Notes: generated by a model from the letters alone, not told the origin. A stretch of 39,866 nucleotides of DNA from JBHOQX01 sp042408595 (GCA_042408595.1 JBHOQX010000103.1:1-39866), one strand, 5' to 3'. Counted from the first letter of the stretch, positions 25,381 to 33,923 are shown. A program made the numbers and translations.

Positions 25381-25511
25381 AACGCGGGTTTTACCAATAC
25401 CAAACCCCGGTTTTTCGTGTGCTGCGGCGGACAGTATCTCCCGCTGGATGGCACACTGGACGTTGCAGGAGAGCGCCCGTGCCATGGGTGCGCCCGGCGA
25501 AAGAGAGCGAC

Positions 25512-26315
25512 ATGAGCCAGCTTGGAGAGCGGCTGCGCGAAGCGCGCGAGGCCCAGGGGATCAGCATCGCCCAGGCCGCCGCGGAGACACGCATCCTCCA
25601 GCGGTACCTGGCCGCGCTTGAGAATGGCGACTATCAGCACCTGCCCGGGGATATCTACGCCCGCGGCTTCGTCCGGAATTATGCATCCTATCTTGGGCTG
25701 CCGCAGGACGAAATGGTCGAGATCTACCGCCGCGAGCGCGGGACGAGCGAGCCGATCCGCGTCATGCCGGTCACGTCTGCGCCGCGCATCCGCGGGGTCT
25801 TCATCCCCAGCTTCTTCGGCGTCTTTTTCGTTGTGCTGACACTCATCGGCCTGACGTATCTGCTGCTCAGCGCGACGAACCGCATCGGCGATAGCGCCCT
25901 GATGCCCCTGCCGACGGCGACCGCCCCGGCGGTGCCCCAGTCCATCCCGACGGCCGCCGCGCCGACGAGCGCGCCGGTGCTGGCCGAGGCGCCGACCGCC
26001 CCGGCCGCCACGCCACAGGCGGCCGGCGGCCTGGTGAGCGCGGAGCCGACCGCCATGGCCCAGGCCGCGCCGATCGTCGGCGAGGTGCGGATCGCGCCGG
26101 GCGACAACCCCGGCTCGTGGGTCAACATCATCCAGGACGGCCGTTCGGTCTACCAGGGCACGCTGAAGCCCGGCACCAGGCGCGAGTTCAAGGCGCAGCG
26201 TACACTGCGGATCAATATCGGCAACGCCGCTGTGGTGACGATCGTGGTCAATGGGCAGGAGTTCACCGGGCTCGGTGGGCCGGGCGAGGTCTTTACCTTC
26301 ACCTGGCCACGGTAG
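25512..26315 (+). CDS. RodZ-like membrane protein with XRE-type helix-turn-helix
   Basis: A 267-residue protein with the RodZ layout. The cytoplasmic HTH_25-type domain (about 3-70) contains LGERLREAREAQGISIAQAAAETRI and YARGFVRNYASYLGL. One membrane helix follows (about 97-119), then a Pro/Ala/Thr-rich linker (about 130-200) and a C-terminal beta-rich DUF4115-like domain (WVNIIQDGRSVYQGTLKPG). RodZ links MreB to the cell envelope (family knowledge). No mreB is present here, so a regulator or other envelope role remains open. The start at 25512 puts the helix-turn-helix at the N-terminus. Confidence 0.85.
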   Translation: MSQLGERLREAREAQGISIAQAAAETRILQRYLAALENGDYQHLPGDIYARGFVRNYASYLGLPQDEMVEIYRRERGTSEPIRVMPVTSAPRIRGVFIPSFFGVFFVVLTLIGLTYLLLSATNRIGDSALMPLPTATAPAVPQSIPTAAAPTSAPVLAEAPTAPAATPQAAGGLVSAEPTAMAQAAPIVGEVRIAPGDNPGSWVNIIQDGRSVYQGTLKPGTRREFKAQRTLRINIGNAAVVTIVVNGQEFTGLGGPGEVFTFTWPR

Positions 26316-26330
26316 CGGAGGCTTGCGGCG

Positions 26331-26828
26331 ATGCCCGCAGAAAGCACATTCGATATCGTCTCGGAGTTCGACCGCCAGGAGCTGGTCAACGCGGTCGATC
26401 AGACGCAGCGCGAAGTGCGGACGCGCTACGACCTGAAAGACAGCAAGACCGAGATCGTGCTCGGCGAGAAGGAACTGACGGTCACGACCGACTCCGAGAT
26501 GCATCTGGCCGCGGTGCGCGATATTCTGCAAACCAAGGCGATCCGCCGCAATCTGTCGCTTAAGATCTTTAAGTACGGCCCGGTGCAGGAGGTCGGCGGC
26601 GGGCGGGTGCGGCAGGTGATCGCACTTCAGCGTGGGATCACGGACGATGTCGCGAAACAGCTGCAAAAGCTCATCCGCGACGCCTTTCCGAGAGTGCAGC
26701 CGCGCATCCAGGGGGACACGCTGCGTGTCGGCAGCAAGAGCCGCGACGAGTTGCAGGGCGTGATCCGGCTGGTCAAGGAGCACCAGGACGAGTTTCCCGT
26801 GCCGCTCCAGTTTACCAATTACCGTTGA
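26331..26828 (+). CDS. YajQ-family nucleotide-binding protein
   Basis: A 165-residue protein matching YajQ/UPF0234 over its whole length: FDIVSEFDRQELVNAVDQ at the start, RYDLKDSKTEIVLGEKELTVTTDSE, then QVIALQRGITDDVAKQLQKLIRD and RVGSKSRDELQGVI. Members have two ferredoxin-like domains and some bind cyclic di-GMP (family knowledge), though that property is not universal. It follows the RodZ-like gene by 15 bases, so the two are probably co-transcribed. Confidence 0.95.
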   Translation: MPAESTFDIVSEFDRQELVNAVDQTQREVRTRYDLKDSKTEIVLGEKELTVTTDSEMHLAAVRDILQTKAIRRNLSLKIFKYGPVQEVGGGRVRQVIALQRGITDDVAKQLQKLIRDAFPRVQPRIQGDTLRVGSKSRDELQGVIRLVKEHQDEFPVPLQFTNYR

Positions 26829-26837
26829 GGTGGTACG

Positions 26838-27404
26838 GTGCGCTGGCGACGCTGGCTTCTGGCCGCGGCGGCGCTGGCCGTGGTAGGGGCGTGCGCGGCG
26901 CTCGCGCTGGCGCCGGCCAGCCTGGCATCGGCGCAGGCGGCGGCCCGCGCCCGCTGGGAGGCCCGCCCGTTCCGCGCCTACCATCTCGTCGTCGAGGTGC
27001 GCGACGCCGCCGGCCAGTGCAGCGTCGATATCGATATCCACGACGAGCAGACCGTGATGGTGCGGCGCGACACCTGCTGGCGGCTCCAGCGGCCATATCG
27101 CATGTGGCGGCGCGGCGTCACCGGGCTGTTCGGCTATCTCGACGATCTGCGCGTGATCTATGGCCAGGGCTGCAAGAGCCTGATGATCGTGTGCGAAAAC
27201 TACCGCATCGCCGTGGGGTTCGACCCGGACTACGGCTTCCCGCGCGAGGTGACGGTCTACGAGCGCGCCCGAATCTGGTCGTCCTGGGCGAGCGCCGCGT
27301 TCTGGCAGAAACACTGGGAGGCCGGGCGCTGGCCGGAGATCTTCGATCAGGTACGTACGACGGTGCGGGTCACTGAATTCACGCCGGCGTCGCCAAAGGC
27401 ATGA
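26838..27404 (+). CDS. DUF6174-like exported protein
   Basis: A 188-residue protein with a GTG start and GAGGTGG upstream. An N-terminal signal-anchor helix (about 6-32) is followed by ARWEARPFRAYHLVVEV, a conserved C/W-containing segment and GFDPDYGFPREVTVY. The W-x-A-x5-Y-x5 start and the FDPDYGFP ending are the DUF6174 pattern. Function is unknown. Cys pairs (about 57, 80, 112, 120) suggest an extracytoplasmic disulfide-bonded fold. Its stop overlaps the rimO start by four bases. Confidence 0.72.
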   Translation: MRWRRWLLAAAALAVVGACAALALAPASLASAQAAARARWEARPFRAYHLVVEVRDAAGQCSVDIDIHDEQTVMVRRDTCWRLQRPYRMWRRGVTGLFGYLDDLRVIYGQGCKSLMIVCENYRIAVGFDPDYGFPREVTVYERARIWSSWASAAFWQKHWEAGRWPEIFDQVRTTVRVTEFTPASPKA

Positions 27405-28897
27405 AGTTTCACATTCTCACACTCGGTTGCCCCAAGAACGCGGTTGACAGCGAGGGCATGAGCGGCATCCTGGCGGCGCAGGGGCACACCGCCGCCGCGC
27501 CGGAGGAGGCGGATGTTGTCATCGTCAACACCTGCAGCTTCATCGCCGCCGCGCGCGAGGAGACGCTCGGCGTGCTGCGCGAGCTCGCGGCGGCCAAGCC
27601 CGCCGGGCAGCGCCTGATCGCCGCTGGGTGCATGGCCGAGAGCCACGCCGACCTGGTGCGCGCCGTCCCCGGGGTAGACGCGACCCTCGGCACCCGGGAG
27701 TGGATGCGGATCGGCGAGGTGGTGCGCGGCGGAGAGGCAAGGGGCGGGGAGGACAAGCAGGTCATTCCATTGACCCTCGCCGCACCGCGGGCGGCCGCAT
27801 CCATCCCCCTGGCTGAAGGCCTGGCGGCGCCTGGCGCGTACGCCGACTGGCGCACGCGGCCCATCCGCCGGCAGGCCGGCGGCCCCTCGGCCTATCTGAA
27901 AGTCTCCGACGGCTGCAACCTGCGCTGCGCCTTCTGCACCATCCCGTCGTTCAAGGGCGACATGCGCTCGAAAGCCCTGGGCGCGATTCTCGGCGAGGCA
28001 CAGGAGCTTGTGGCGCTGGGCACCAAAGAGATCGTTCTCGTCGCGCAGCACCTGACCGACTACGGCCGCGACCTGCGGCTGAAGGACGGCCTTGCGACGC
28101 TGCTCGACGAACTGTGCCAGGTACTGCCGCGCGACACCTGGCTGCGCCTGATGTACGCCTACCCGCATGGCATCAGCGAGCGGCTGATCGCGACGATGGC
28201 ATCCCATCCGCAGATCTGCGCGTACCTCGACATGCCGCTGCAACACGCGCACCCGGAGACGCTGCGCCGCATGCGCCGCCCGCCGGACACCGACCGCACC
28301 AAAGGGATCATTCGCGAACTGCGCGCGGCGATGCCGGATATCGCCATCCGCTCGACCTTCATCGTCGGCTACCCGGGCGAGACGCCCGCGGAGTTCAACG
28401 CGCTGCTAGCGTTCCTGGAAGCGATGGAACTCGACCGTGTCGGCATCTTCCGCTACTCGGACGAGCCGGGCACCCACGCGGCGACGCTGCCGGGCAAGGT
28501 GCGCCCGCGCGCGATCGAGCGGCGCTGGCACCGCGTGATGCGGCTGCAGCAGGGTATCTCGTTGGCGCGCAACCGCCGGTGGGAAGGGCGGACGATCCGG
28601 GTGCTGGTGGAGGGCCAAGGCGCGACCGACGATGGCGACCCGCTGGTGGTCGGGCGCTCGTTCCGCGACGCGCCGGAGGTAGATGGACAGGTTTTCGCCT
28701 GGGGCACGGCGCCGGTCGGCAGTTTTATCGACGTCCACATCACCCGGGGCGCGGAATACGATCTATGGGGCGAGATCGTGGCAGCCGAAGGTGAGGCCGG
28801 GCGGAGGGCGGAGGACGGTGGCGCCATCCTCCATCCTCCGCCGCGATCACGGCCACATCGGCAGCACGGCCGGTCTGAGATGCGGAGCGACCGTTAG
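27401..28897 (+). CDS. rimO: ribosomal protein S12 methylthiotransferase
   Basis: A 498-residue radical-SAM enzyme that adds a methylthio group to Asp of ribosomal protein S12. The N-terminal UPF0004 domain starts MKFHILTLGCPKNAVDSEGM, with further cluster cysteines in VNTCSF and AAGCM. The radical-SAM motif CNLRCAFC has cysteines at 172, 176 and 179. A TRAM domain (about 390-465) ends with GSFIDVHIT. The usual length is about 440-460; an extra basic tail of about 35 residues (from about 463) extends this copy. It overlaps the upstream exported-protein gene by four bases. Confidence 0.94.
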   Translation: MKFHILTLGCPKNAVDSEGMSGILAAQGHTAAAPEEADVVIVNTCSFIAAAREETLGVLRELAAAKPAGQRLIAAGCMAESHADLVRAVPGVDATLGTREWMRIGEVVRGGEARGGEDKQVIPLTLAAPRAAASIPLAEGLAAPGAYADWRTRPIRRQAGGPSAYLKVSDGCNLRCAFCTIPSFKGDMRSKALGAILGEAQELVALGTKEIVLVAQHLTDYGRDLRLKDGLATLLDELCQVLPRDTWLRLMYAYPHGISERLIATMASHPQICAYLDMPLQHAHPETLRRMRRPPDTDRTKGIIRELRAAMPDIAIRSTFIVGYPGETPAEFNALLAFLEAMELDRVGIFRYSDEPGTHAATLPGKVRPRAIERRWHRVMRLQQGISLARNRRWEGRTIRVLVEGQGATDDGDPLVVGRSFRDAPEVDGQVFAWGTAPVGSFIDVHITRGAEYDLWGEIVAAEGEAGRRAEDGGAILHPPPRSRPHRQHGRSEMRSDR

Positions 28898-28963
28898 GGC
28901 GGGGCATGCCGCCTGGCCGGCGAGACGGCGCGGGCCCGCCAGCTACTCCGCATCCGGGTCCGT

Positions 28964-29383
28964 TCATGCGGCGACGCGCGCCTGCACTGTGCGCTGGAGC
29001 CGCTTGAGTTCGCTGGGGTTGCGCCGCGCCAGGTAATCGACCATATAATCGACCGCGGTCTCGCTGTATTCGTCGAGCAGGCCGTCGAGCACCTGCTGTA
29101 CGACCATGGTGACGAAATCGTCCTCGCTGATCGCCGGCGTGTAGACGTAGGCGAGCCCTTCGCGGTGGCGATGCAGCACGCCCTTCTCGGCCAAGCGGCT
29201 CATGGTCGTCATCACCGTGGTGTAGGCGATGTCGCGCTGCTGCGAGAGCTTGCGATGCACCTTCTTGACCGTGCTCCGCTCGTCCTGCCAGACGATTTGC
29301 ATGATCTCGGTCTCCAACGGCCCGAGCACCTTGACGAGGCCATCTTTGGCCGGGCTGAAGCGGAAGCGCATGTTGAGCGGCAT
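28964..29383 (-). CDS. BlaI/MecI-type winged-helix repressor
   Basis: A 139-residue protein with the Penicillinase_R domain: LGPLETEIMQIVWQDERSTVKKVHRKL, YTTVMTTMSRLAEKGVLHRHREGLAYVYTPAIS. The C-terminal helical dimerisation part ends in LQRTVQARVAA. GAAAGGAG about 9 bases upstream selects the ATG at 29383 over the longer frame to 29419. BlaI relatives are normally inactivated by a BlaR1-type sensor protease, but none is adjacent. It is divergent from the polyprenyl synthetase, and the 302-base gap between them may hold its operator. Confidence 0.88.
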   Translation of the reverse strand: MPLNMRFRFSPAKDGLVKVLGPLETEIMQIVWQDERSTVKKVHRKLSQQRDIAYTTVMTTMSRLAEKGVLHRHREGLAYVYTPAISEDDFVTMVVQQVLDGLLDEYSETAVDYMVDYLARRNPSELKRLQRTVQARVAA

Positions 29384-29570
29384 GGTCCTGACTCCTTTCG
29401 GGCGGCGTGCGTGGCCCATCCTGCCAATACTATCGCGATATACCTGCCGGTTTGCGGCACGTGATGCATCGAGGTAGGGTGTGCATCAGTTGCACCGTGG
29501 ACAACCGCTCCTGCGGTTTGAATGTGCTTCAAGTCTACTAGTACCGCGCGCAAACAACAAGAGTGCATGA

Positions 29571-29627
29571 TTACGCTGCGGTTACGGAAGATTACACCGG
29601 GATTACAGCTCCTTGTCATACTATTAT
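29571..29627 (+). promoter_or_regulatory. four TTAC direct repeats and -10 region of the polyprenyl synthetase gene
   Basis: TTAC occurs at 29571, 29582, 29592 and 29603 (steps of 11, 10 and 11 bases), placing the copies on one face of the helix. A TATTAT at 29622-29627 (or TACTAT at 29619-29624) could be the -10, which puts the last TTAC copy over the -35 region. The layout resembles OmpR/PhoB-type direct-repeat sites. The reverse complement GTAA(C/T) recurs at 36944-37025. Confidence 0.6.
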
Positions 29628-29685
29628 CGGTCGTAGTCGGTGCGGCATGACATCGGCGTTCTGCCGCCTGGTACAGGGATAAACG

Positions 29686-30702
29686 ATGCATCCAGCCGAT
29701 CCTCGCATATCGATCCAGCAGGCCATGCGTGCCGCCTTTCCCGCCGCGGAGGCTCGCGTCGCCCGCTTCTACGCCATGCAGGAGTACCAGCTTGGCTGGC
29801 GGGATGAACGCCTGGCGCCGGCGAACGATAACCCCGGCAAACTGCTGCGGCCGCGTCTGTGCCTGATGGCCTGCCGTGCGGCCGGCGGCGACCCGCGCCG
29901 GGCGCTGCCGCTCGCCGCCGCTGTTCAGCTCGTGCATGACTTCTCGCTGATCCACGACGACATCGAGGACAACAGCGACACGCGGCGCGGCCGACCGACA
30001 GTCTGGTCGATCTGGGGGCTGGCGCAGGGGATCAACACCGGCGACGGGATGCTGATCGTCGCACACCTGGCGCTCCATCGACTGACGGAGGCCGGTGTGC
30101 CGGCGGAGCTGGCGCTGGAGGTGATGCGCCGCTTCGACGAGACGATCCTGACCCTCTGCGAAGGTCAGTTCCTCGACTTGAGCTTCGAGGGCGATCTGCG
30201 GATCAGCGAGGATGACTACCTGGCGATGATTCGCCGCAAGACGGCGGTGCTGGTCGCTGCCGCCGCCGGCCTCGGCGCGCGCATCGGCGGGGCGAGCGAG
30301 CAGGCATCGCAGGCGATGTACGATTTCGGCCTGAACCTCGGGCTCGCCTTTCAGACGCAGGACGATGTGCTCGGCATCTGGGGCGACCCGGCGGTCACCG
30401 GCAAGCCGGCGGCGGCCGACCTCTACCGCCGCAAGCTGAGCCTGCCGGTCATTCGCGCGCTTGCCACCTCGCCGGATCGCGAGGCGCTGGCGCGCCTGTA
30501 CGCCCGTCCGGCGTTCGATGGCGACGATGTGGGGCCTATTCTGGCGATTCTGGACGCCTGCGGGGCGCGCGCCTACACCGAGGCGGCCGCGGCGGAGTAC
30601 CACGCTCGCGCGCTCGCCGCGCTCGACAGGGTGCCGGGCGACGCCGAGACGCTGGCGGAGCTGCGGGCGGTCGCCAACGGGCTGCTGGGGCGGAAGAGCT
30701 GA
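29686..30702 (+). CDS. polyprenyl synthetase (geranylgeranyl-diphosphate synthase-like)
   Basis: A 338-residue trans-isoprenyl diphosphate synthase. GKLLRP is at 51-56, the first Asp-rich motif DDIED at 91-95 and the second DDVLG at 226-230. Phe86, five residues before the first motif, is an aromatic in the chain-length pocket as in archaeal-type GGPP synthases, so a C20 product is likely (inference). The ATG at 29686 follows a short leader with GGGA. It is divergent from the BlaI-type gene and preceded by four helically phased TTAC repeats. Neighbouring carotenoid or quinone genes are not in the window. Confidence 0.9.
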   Translation: MHPADPRISIQQAMRAAFPAAEARVARFYAMQEYQLGWRDERLAPANDNPGKLLRPRLCLMACRAAGGDPRRALPLAAAVQLVHDFSLIHDDIEDNSDTRRGRPTVWSIWGLAQGINTGDGMLIVAHLALHRLTEAGVPAELALEVMRRFDETILTLCEGQFLDLSFEGDLRISEDDYLAMIRRKTAVLVAAAAGLGARIGGASEQASQAMYDFGLNLGLAFQTQDDVLGIWGDPAVTGKPAAADLYRRKLSLPVIRALATSPDREALARLYARPAFDGDDVGPILAILDACGARAYTEAAAAEYHARALAALDRVPGDAETLAELRAVANGLLGRKS

Positions 30703-30757
30703 CCCTTATCGCGGAAGATCGGGCGTGCCCGGTCTGGGAGCGCGTGACGACAGCCCG

Positions 30758-31039
30758 CTAGCCGGGGGAGACGAACAGCGCCGGCACGCCGAGCACAGGC
30801 ACCGCGATCCACGGGATGGGCTTTGCCACCTCCGGGCGGACGAGGCCTGGCACGAACCGCACCTCAAGCAGGCGATCCGGCGCGAAGCCGGTCGCTGCGT
30901 ACAGCACATCGGCCGCGTTCACCAGGCGGAACGCCATGATCGTCAGCGGCGTTTCGACTCGCGTCACCGGATCGAGGGCGACCGCCTGCCAGCGCTGCGG
31001 GTCGAAGCGAATCTCCTGCCCCGCCTGAGGATCGACCAT
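30758..31039 (-). pseudogene. displaced C-terminal part of the TadG-like pilus protein
   Basis: The last 93 codons of the open frame 30758-31480 read on as MVDPQAGQEIRFDPQRW, ALDPVTRVETPLTIMAF and PIPWIAVPVLG, and end PALFVSPG. They do not look like Rhs tip sequence. Their style fits the extracytoplasmic part of the TadG-like protein whose N-terminal 230 residues lie at 35000-35699 (both share a PIPW element). I infer the ancestral gene ran straight from NW at about 35001 to this segment at about 31039 before other DNA came between. No start codon or ribosome site of its own is seen. Confidence 0.5.
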
Positions 31040-31820
31040 CTGGTTCAACAAGCCTTGTTGTGGGCGGGCATCCAGGCTGGCCCAGTTTTGAACGTATTTT
31101 GTGAGGTTGGACAATTTGTCGGTGTGGAGCGCAACCTGTCTCTCATAGCTACGGAGTGCCCGCATAATTTCATTATCAGGCTTCGTGAGATACTGACGTA
31201 ATAAACCAGCATGACGGCCACCAGCCTGCGCGATTTCATAGGCTGCAGGGCGGGGTGCTGACGCCGCTGCTTCCGCTGGCCCTCCGCCCCGGCCAGTCAT
31301 CCAATTCCAGGCCCGCTGGCCGAGCGCGCGCAGCCGCGCCAGCCACCCGGGCCCGCCGCCCGGCGGCGGCGGGGGGTGCCACCCCTGCCGATCGTGTACG
31401 GTCACCCGGCCCGCTGTCCGCAGGATCGCAATCGCTGTGCCCCGTCGGGTCCGTGTACCGCAGCGGGTTAATCCGCGCATACGCGTACCGGTTCAACGCG
31501 TGCGGATTGGCCGGCCCCACGGGCGGCCGAGCTGCTGCTTTTCGTCATCCGAAAGCTGGAACCACGGCCCGAACTGGTTTTCTTGCGCGCGTTTGGCGAC
31601 CAACCCCGGCTCGTGGAAGTCAACCATCAGCGGCTTGCGCGCGACACCGTCCAGGCTGCCGTCGGCTGCGCCGGGCACCACACGGTCGGTCGAGATGAAG
31701 CGCCCCAGCCCCGGGTCGTCGTACCGCGCATGCTACTCCAACCAGCCCGTCCCGTCCAGCCGCTGGCCGGTGTCATGCAGCGTGGTCTGGCCGACGCCGC
31801 CGCTGCGCACCCTGCCTCAC
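31040..31820 (-). pseudogene. Rhs-repeat core end plus tip, degenerate
   Basis: Reading down the minus strand: FDP-stop-GRVRSGG, then GQTTLHDTGQRLDGTGWLE-stop-HARYDDPGLGRFISTDRVVPG, LSDDEKQQLGRPWG, and after a frameshift near 31518 ALNRYAYARINPLRYTDPTGH. This is the classic Rhs core terminus. A second frame change near 31400-31440 is needed to reach the tip, which contains YEIAQAGGRHAGLLRQYL and YVQNWASLD, a tip domain common in Rhs-type proteins. Stops lie at 31817-31819 (TGA) and 31733-31735 (TAG). The tip is cut short near 31040, where TadG-like sequence begins. The N-terminal Rhs body is absent. Confidence 0.72.
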
Positions 31821-31832
31821 GGGTCGAACGCC

Positions 31833-31996
31833 TGCTGGCTGGACGACGCGACGACGCACCCCGATCGGCAGGCCGCCCCCAGCCCGCCGCCGCACTGCTG
31901 TCCGGCTTCGTCCGCCACCAGCGCGCGCCCTCGCAGTCCGTCGCGCATCCCGGTCAGCCCGACCAGGTCACCCAACGCCAGCGCCAGCCGCAGCGG
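31833..31996. repeat. 164-bp direct repeat, copy B
   Basis: This segment matches 33307-33470 over 164 bases with two mismatches seen by eye. On the minus strand both copies encode LALALGDLVGLTGMRDGLRG and ADEAGQQCGGGLG, a sequence I do not recognise. Copy B joins the Rhs core remnant directly at its 31833 end. Confidence 0.85.
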
Positions 31997-32036
31997 GGGA
32001 TCGCGCATGGGTACGGCTCACACGTGGTCAGGTGCG

Positions 32037-33032
32037 CTACTCCGAAGGCGGGCCGAGATAGTGTAGGAGGGCATCTCGAATCTTGGAGAAATCCTCATCC
32101 GAGATGAGTTGCAGTAATATGTCATCGATCCTCTTGGACCTCTTCCGGCCACCCGCAGCGAAGTGCAAAGTGATGCTGACGCTGTCGCCGTATTCGCCTT
32201 CTAGACTTTGGCTCCAGCCGGTAATCTCGTCCCATCGGTAGCTCCAGCTGAAGTAGTGCGAGTAAGAGATTTGCGAGATCCCCGATTCGTCAATCTTGAG
32301 CCACTTGCGAAGCGTGAGACGCGTCTCCAGAGCGAGCAGAAATAATGCGCCAGCTAACGCCGAGGAAACAAACCATTGAACAGGGCTGAGCGGCCCTATA
32401 AATATCGCGTATAATATCGGGAGTGGTATCAGAAATATTGCGCCGAGGGCGAGAAAGCCAATAACAACAGCCATGATATTGTCACGCTGCGGGCGAATGA
32501 TAAGCCTGGGGCCTGGCGAACGGATGTCCATCGGTGATCTCCTTGAAGGCGGGCCGACATAGTGTAGGAGGGCATCTCGAATCTTGGAGAAATCCTCATC
32601 CGAGATGCTTTGCAGAAACGTTGGACGGATCCCCCCGAGTCTCTTCCGGCCACCCGCAGCGAGGTGCAAAGTGATGCTGGGGTCGTCTTCGTCGCCTTTT
32701 AGACTTTGGCTCCAGCCGGTAATCTCGTCCCATCGGTAGCTCCAGCTGAAGTAGTGCGAGTAAGAGATTTGCGAGATCCCCGATTCGTCAATCTTGAGGC
32801 ACGTGCGAAGCGTGAGACGCGTCTCCAGAGCGAGCAGAAAACATGCGCCAGCTAACCCAGCTAACGCCGAGCAAACAAACCATGCAACAGGATTGACCGG
32901 CTCTCTAAATATCACGAATAATAACATTATCGAGAATATTGCGCCGGAGGCGAGCCAGACAATAACGCCAAACATGATCATGTCACGCTGCGGGCGAATG
33001 ATAAGCCTGGGGCCTGGCGAACGGATGTCCAT
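32037..33032 (-). CDS. tandemly duplicated membrane/PH-like protein, two copies in one frame
   Basis: A 331-residue frame made of two copies of one gene: residues 1-167 and 168-331, both starting MDIRSPGPRLIIRPQRD. Each copy has two hydrophobic helices (about 20-42 and 50-70) and then a soluble part with KIDESGISQISYSHYFSWSYRWDEITGWSQSL, a bacterial PH-like pattern. The first copy lacks the final stop that the second has (GPPSE-stop). The join encodes the old ribosome site AAGGAGATC, also present before the real start at 33032. The second copy, from the ATG at 32531, could therefore be translated alone. The position amid Rhs debris suggests an immunity-type role, which is inference. No conserved function was recognised. 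Confidence 0.75.
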   Translation of the reverse strand: MDIRSPGPRLIIRPQRDMIMFGVIVWLASGAIFSIMLLFVIFREPVNPVAWFVCSALAGLAGACFLLALETRLTLRTCLKIDESGISQISYSHYFSWSYRWDEITGWSQSLKGDEDDPSITLHLAAGGRKRLGGIRPTFLQSISDEDFSKIRDALLHYVGPPSRRSPMDIRSPGPRLIIRPQRDNIMAVVIGFLALGAIFLIPLPILYAIFIGPLSPVQWFVSSALAGALFLLALETRLTLRKWLKIDESGISQISYSHYFSWSYRWDEITGWSQSLEGEYGDSVSITLHFAAGGRKRSKRIDDILLQLISDEDFSKIRDALLHYLGPPSE

Positions 33033-33050
33033 CGGTGATCTCCTTGACGA
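32040..33050. repeat. tandem repeat with ~501-bp period
   Basis: The two gene copies and their upstream ribosome sites repeat with a 501-base offset (ATG at 33032 and 32531). Long blocks are identical and others have diverged, notably in the membrane segments. The duplication is not very recent. Confidence 0.8.
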
Positions 33051-33169
33051 TACCTCCTCGCAGATAGCCGAAATAAAGGCCCCTTATCGCAGAAGGGAAC
33101 AGCACACCCGAACTCGGACGGTCGCCGCCGCTCCGCTCCAAGCTGATCGCTCCGGAACGAACCGTCCGG

Positions 33170-33288
33170 GCCGACATCGGCGGCTCCTCGTCCGGCCACA
33201 GGTCCGCGCGCAGCCGGCTCGTCGGCACGACCTCTCCGGCCTTGAGCAAAAGAAAGGCGAGCGCGGCCCGCTGCCTGACTCCGCTCTA
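33170..33288 (-). pseudogene. fragment of a SARP/BTAD-type winged-helix regulator
   Basis: Between 33288 and about 33170 the minus strand reads GVRQRAALAFLLLKAGEVVP then TSRLRADLWPDEEPPMSARTV. This resembles the OmpR-like DNA-binding start of SARP-family regulators (AFLLLHAGEVVP-x3-RL-x3-LW). A stop precedes it and the sequence loses resemblance after about 40 residues, so it is a relic. Confidence 0.45.
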
Positions 33289-33306
33289 ACGCACGTGAAA
33301 CGTTTT

Positions 33307-33470
33307 TGCTGGCTGGGCGACGCGACGACGCACCCCGATCGGCAGGCCGCCCCCAGCCCGCCGCCGCACTGCTGTCCGGCTTCGTCCGCCACCAGCGCGC
33401 GCCCTCGCAGCCCGTCGCGCATCCCGGTCAGCCCGACCAGGTCACCCAACGCCAGCGCCAGCCGCAGCGG
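33307..33470. repeat. 164-bp direct repeat, copy A
   Basis: Partner of 31833-31996. In this copy the minus-strand frame extends upstream through WQRWQQCDGLGTPWYAYPLR, so it keeps more of the original gene. Downstream it runs into the regulator fragment instead of Rhs core. Confidence 0.85.
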
Positions 33471-33621
33471 ATAGGCGTACCACGGTGTCCCTAGCCCGTC
33501 ACACTGCTGCCAGCGCTGCCAGAGCGCACGGCCCATCCCAGATCTCCGACGCCCAGCGCGCCGCCACAGGTAGCCGGTCGCTGAGCGGGCACCACCCACG
33601 CACCGCCGTGCGCAGCAATAG

Positions 33622-33739
33622 TGGGTAGTGGTCACCTGCCGAATGGTGCGTGCAATGTCAACACCACTTCGAAGGCATTAGGACGAGCACAGCTCTTTAC
33701 CGTCCAGGCGTTCACCATTCGGCCTCTAGCCACTACCCA
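33622..33739. mobile_element. 118-bp MITE-like element
   Basis: Terminal inverted repeats TGGGTAGTGG-N6-GCCGAATGGTG (33622-33648) and the matching arm (33713-33739) enclose about 64 bases with no coding sequence. The outer 10 and inner 11 bases match perfectly; only the middle six differ. ATAG flanks both ends (33618-33621 and 33740-33743), a possible 4-base target duplication. Apart from this element, nothing was recognised between 33560 and 33923. Confidence 0.6.
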
Positions 33740-33923
33740 ATAGTGATCTCACTCGGCTGATGGAGCAAGTGCTCCTCCACCGGAGTCTGCTCCCAGAACA
33801 GGATGCCAACACCGAGGCTTGGCGACCGCACCACTGTATCGTTGCAGCGGACGTTCATGCACATAGCGGAATCGTGCCACTTTCGCCGCTATGATAGAGG
33901 GGCCAAGCGTCATCAGCACGGCA

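Noticed and set aside
24648..27314. 888-codon minus-strand open frame across galT, RodZ-like and YajQ genes
   Set aside because: It runs through several well-supported genes in other frames and shows no domain; a GC-driven artefact.
31255..32107. Plus-strand open frames through the Rhs debris
   Set aside because: They read opposite to recognisable Rhs core motifs on the minus strand and lack any family signal.
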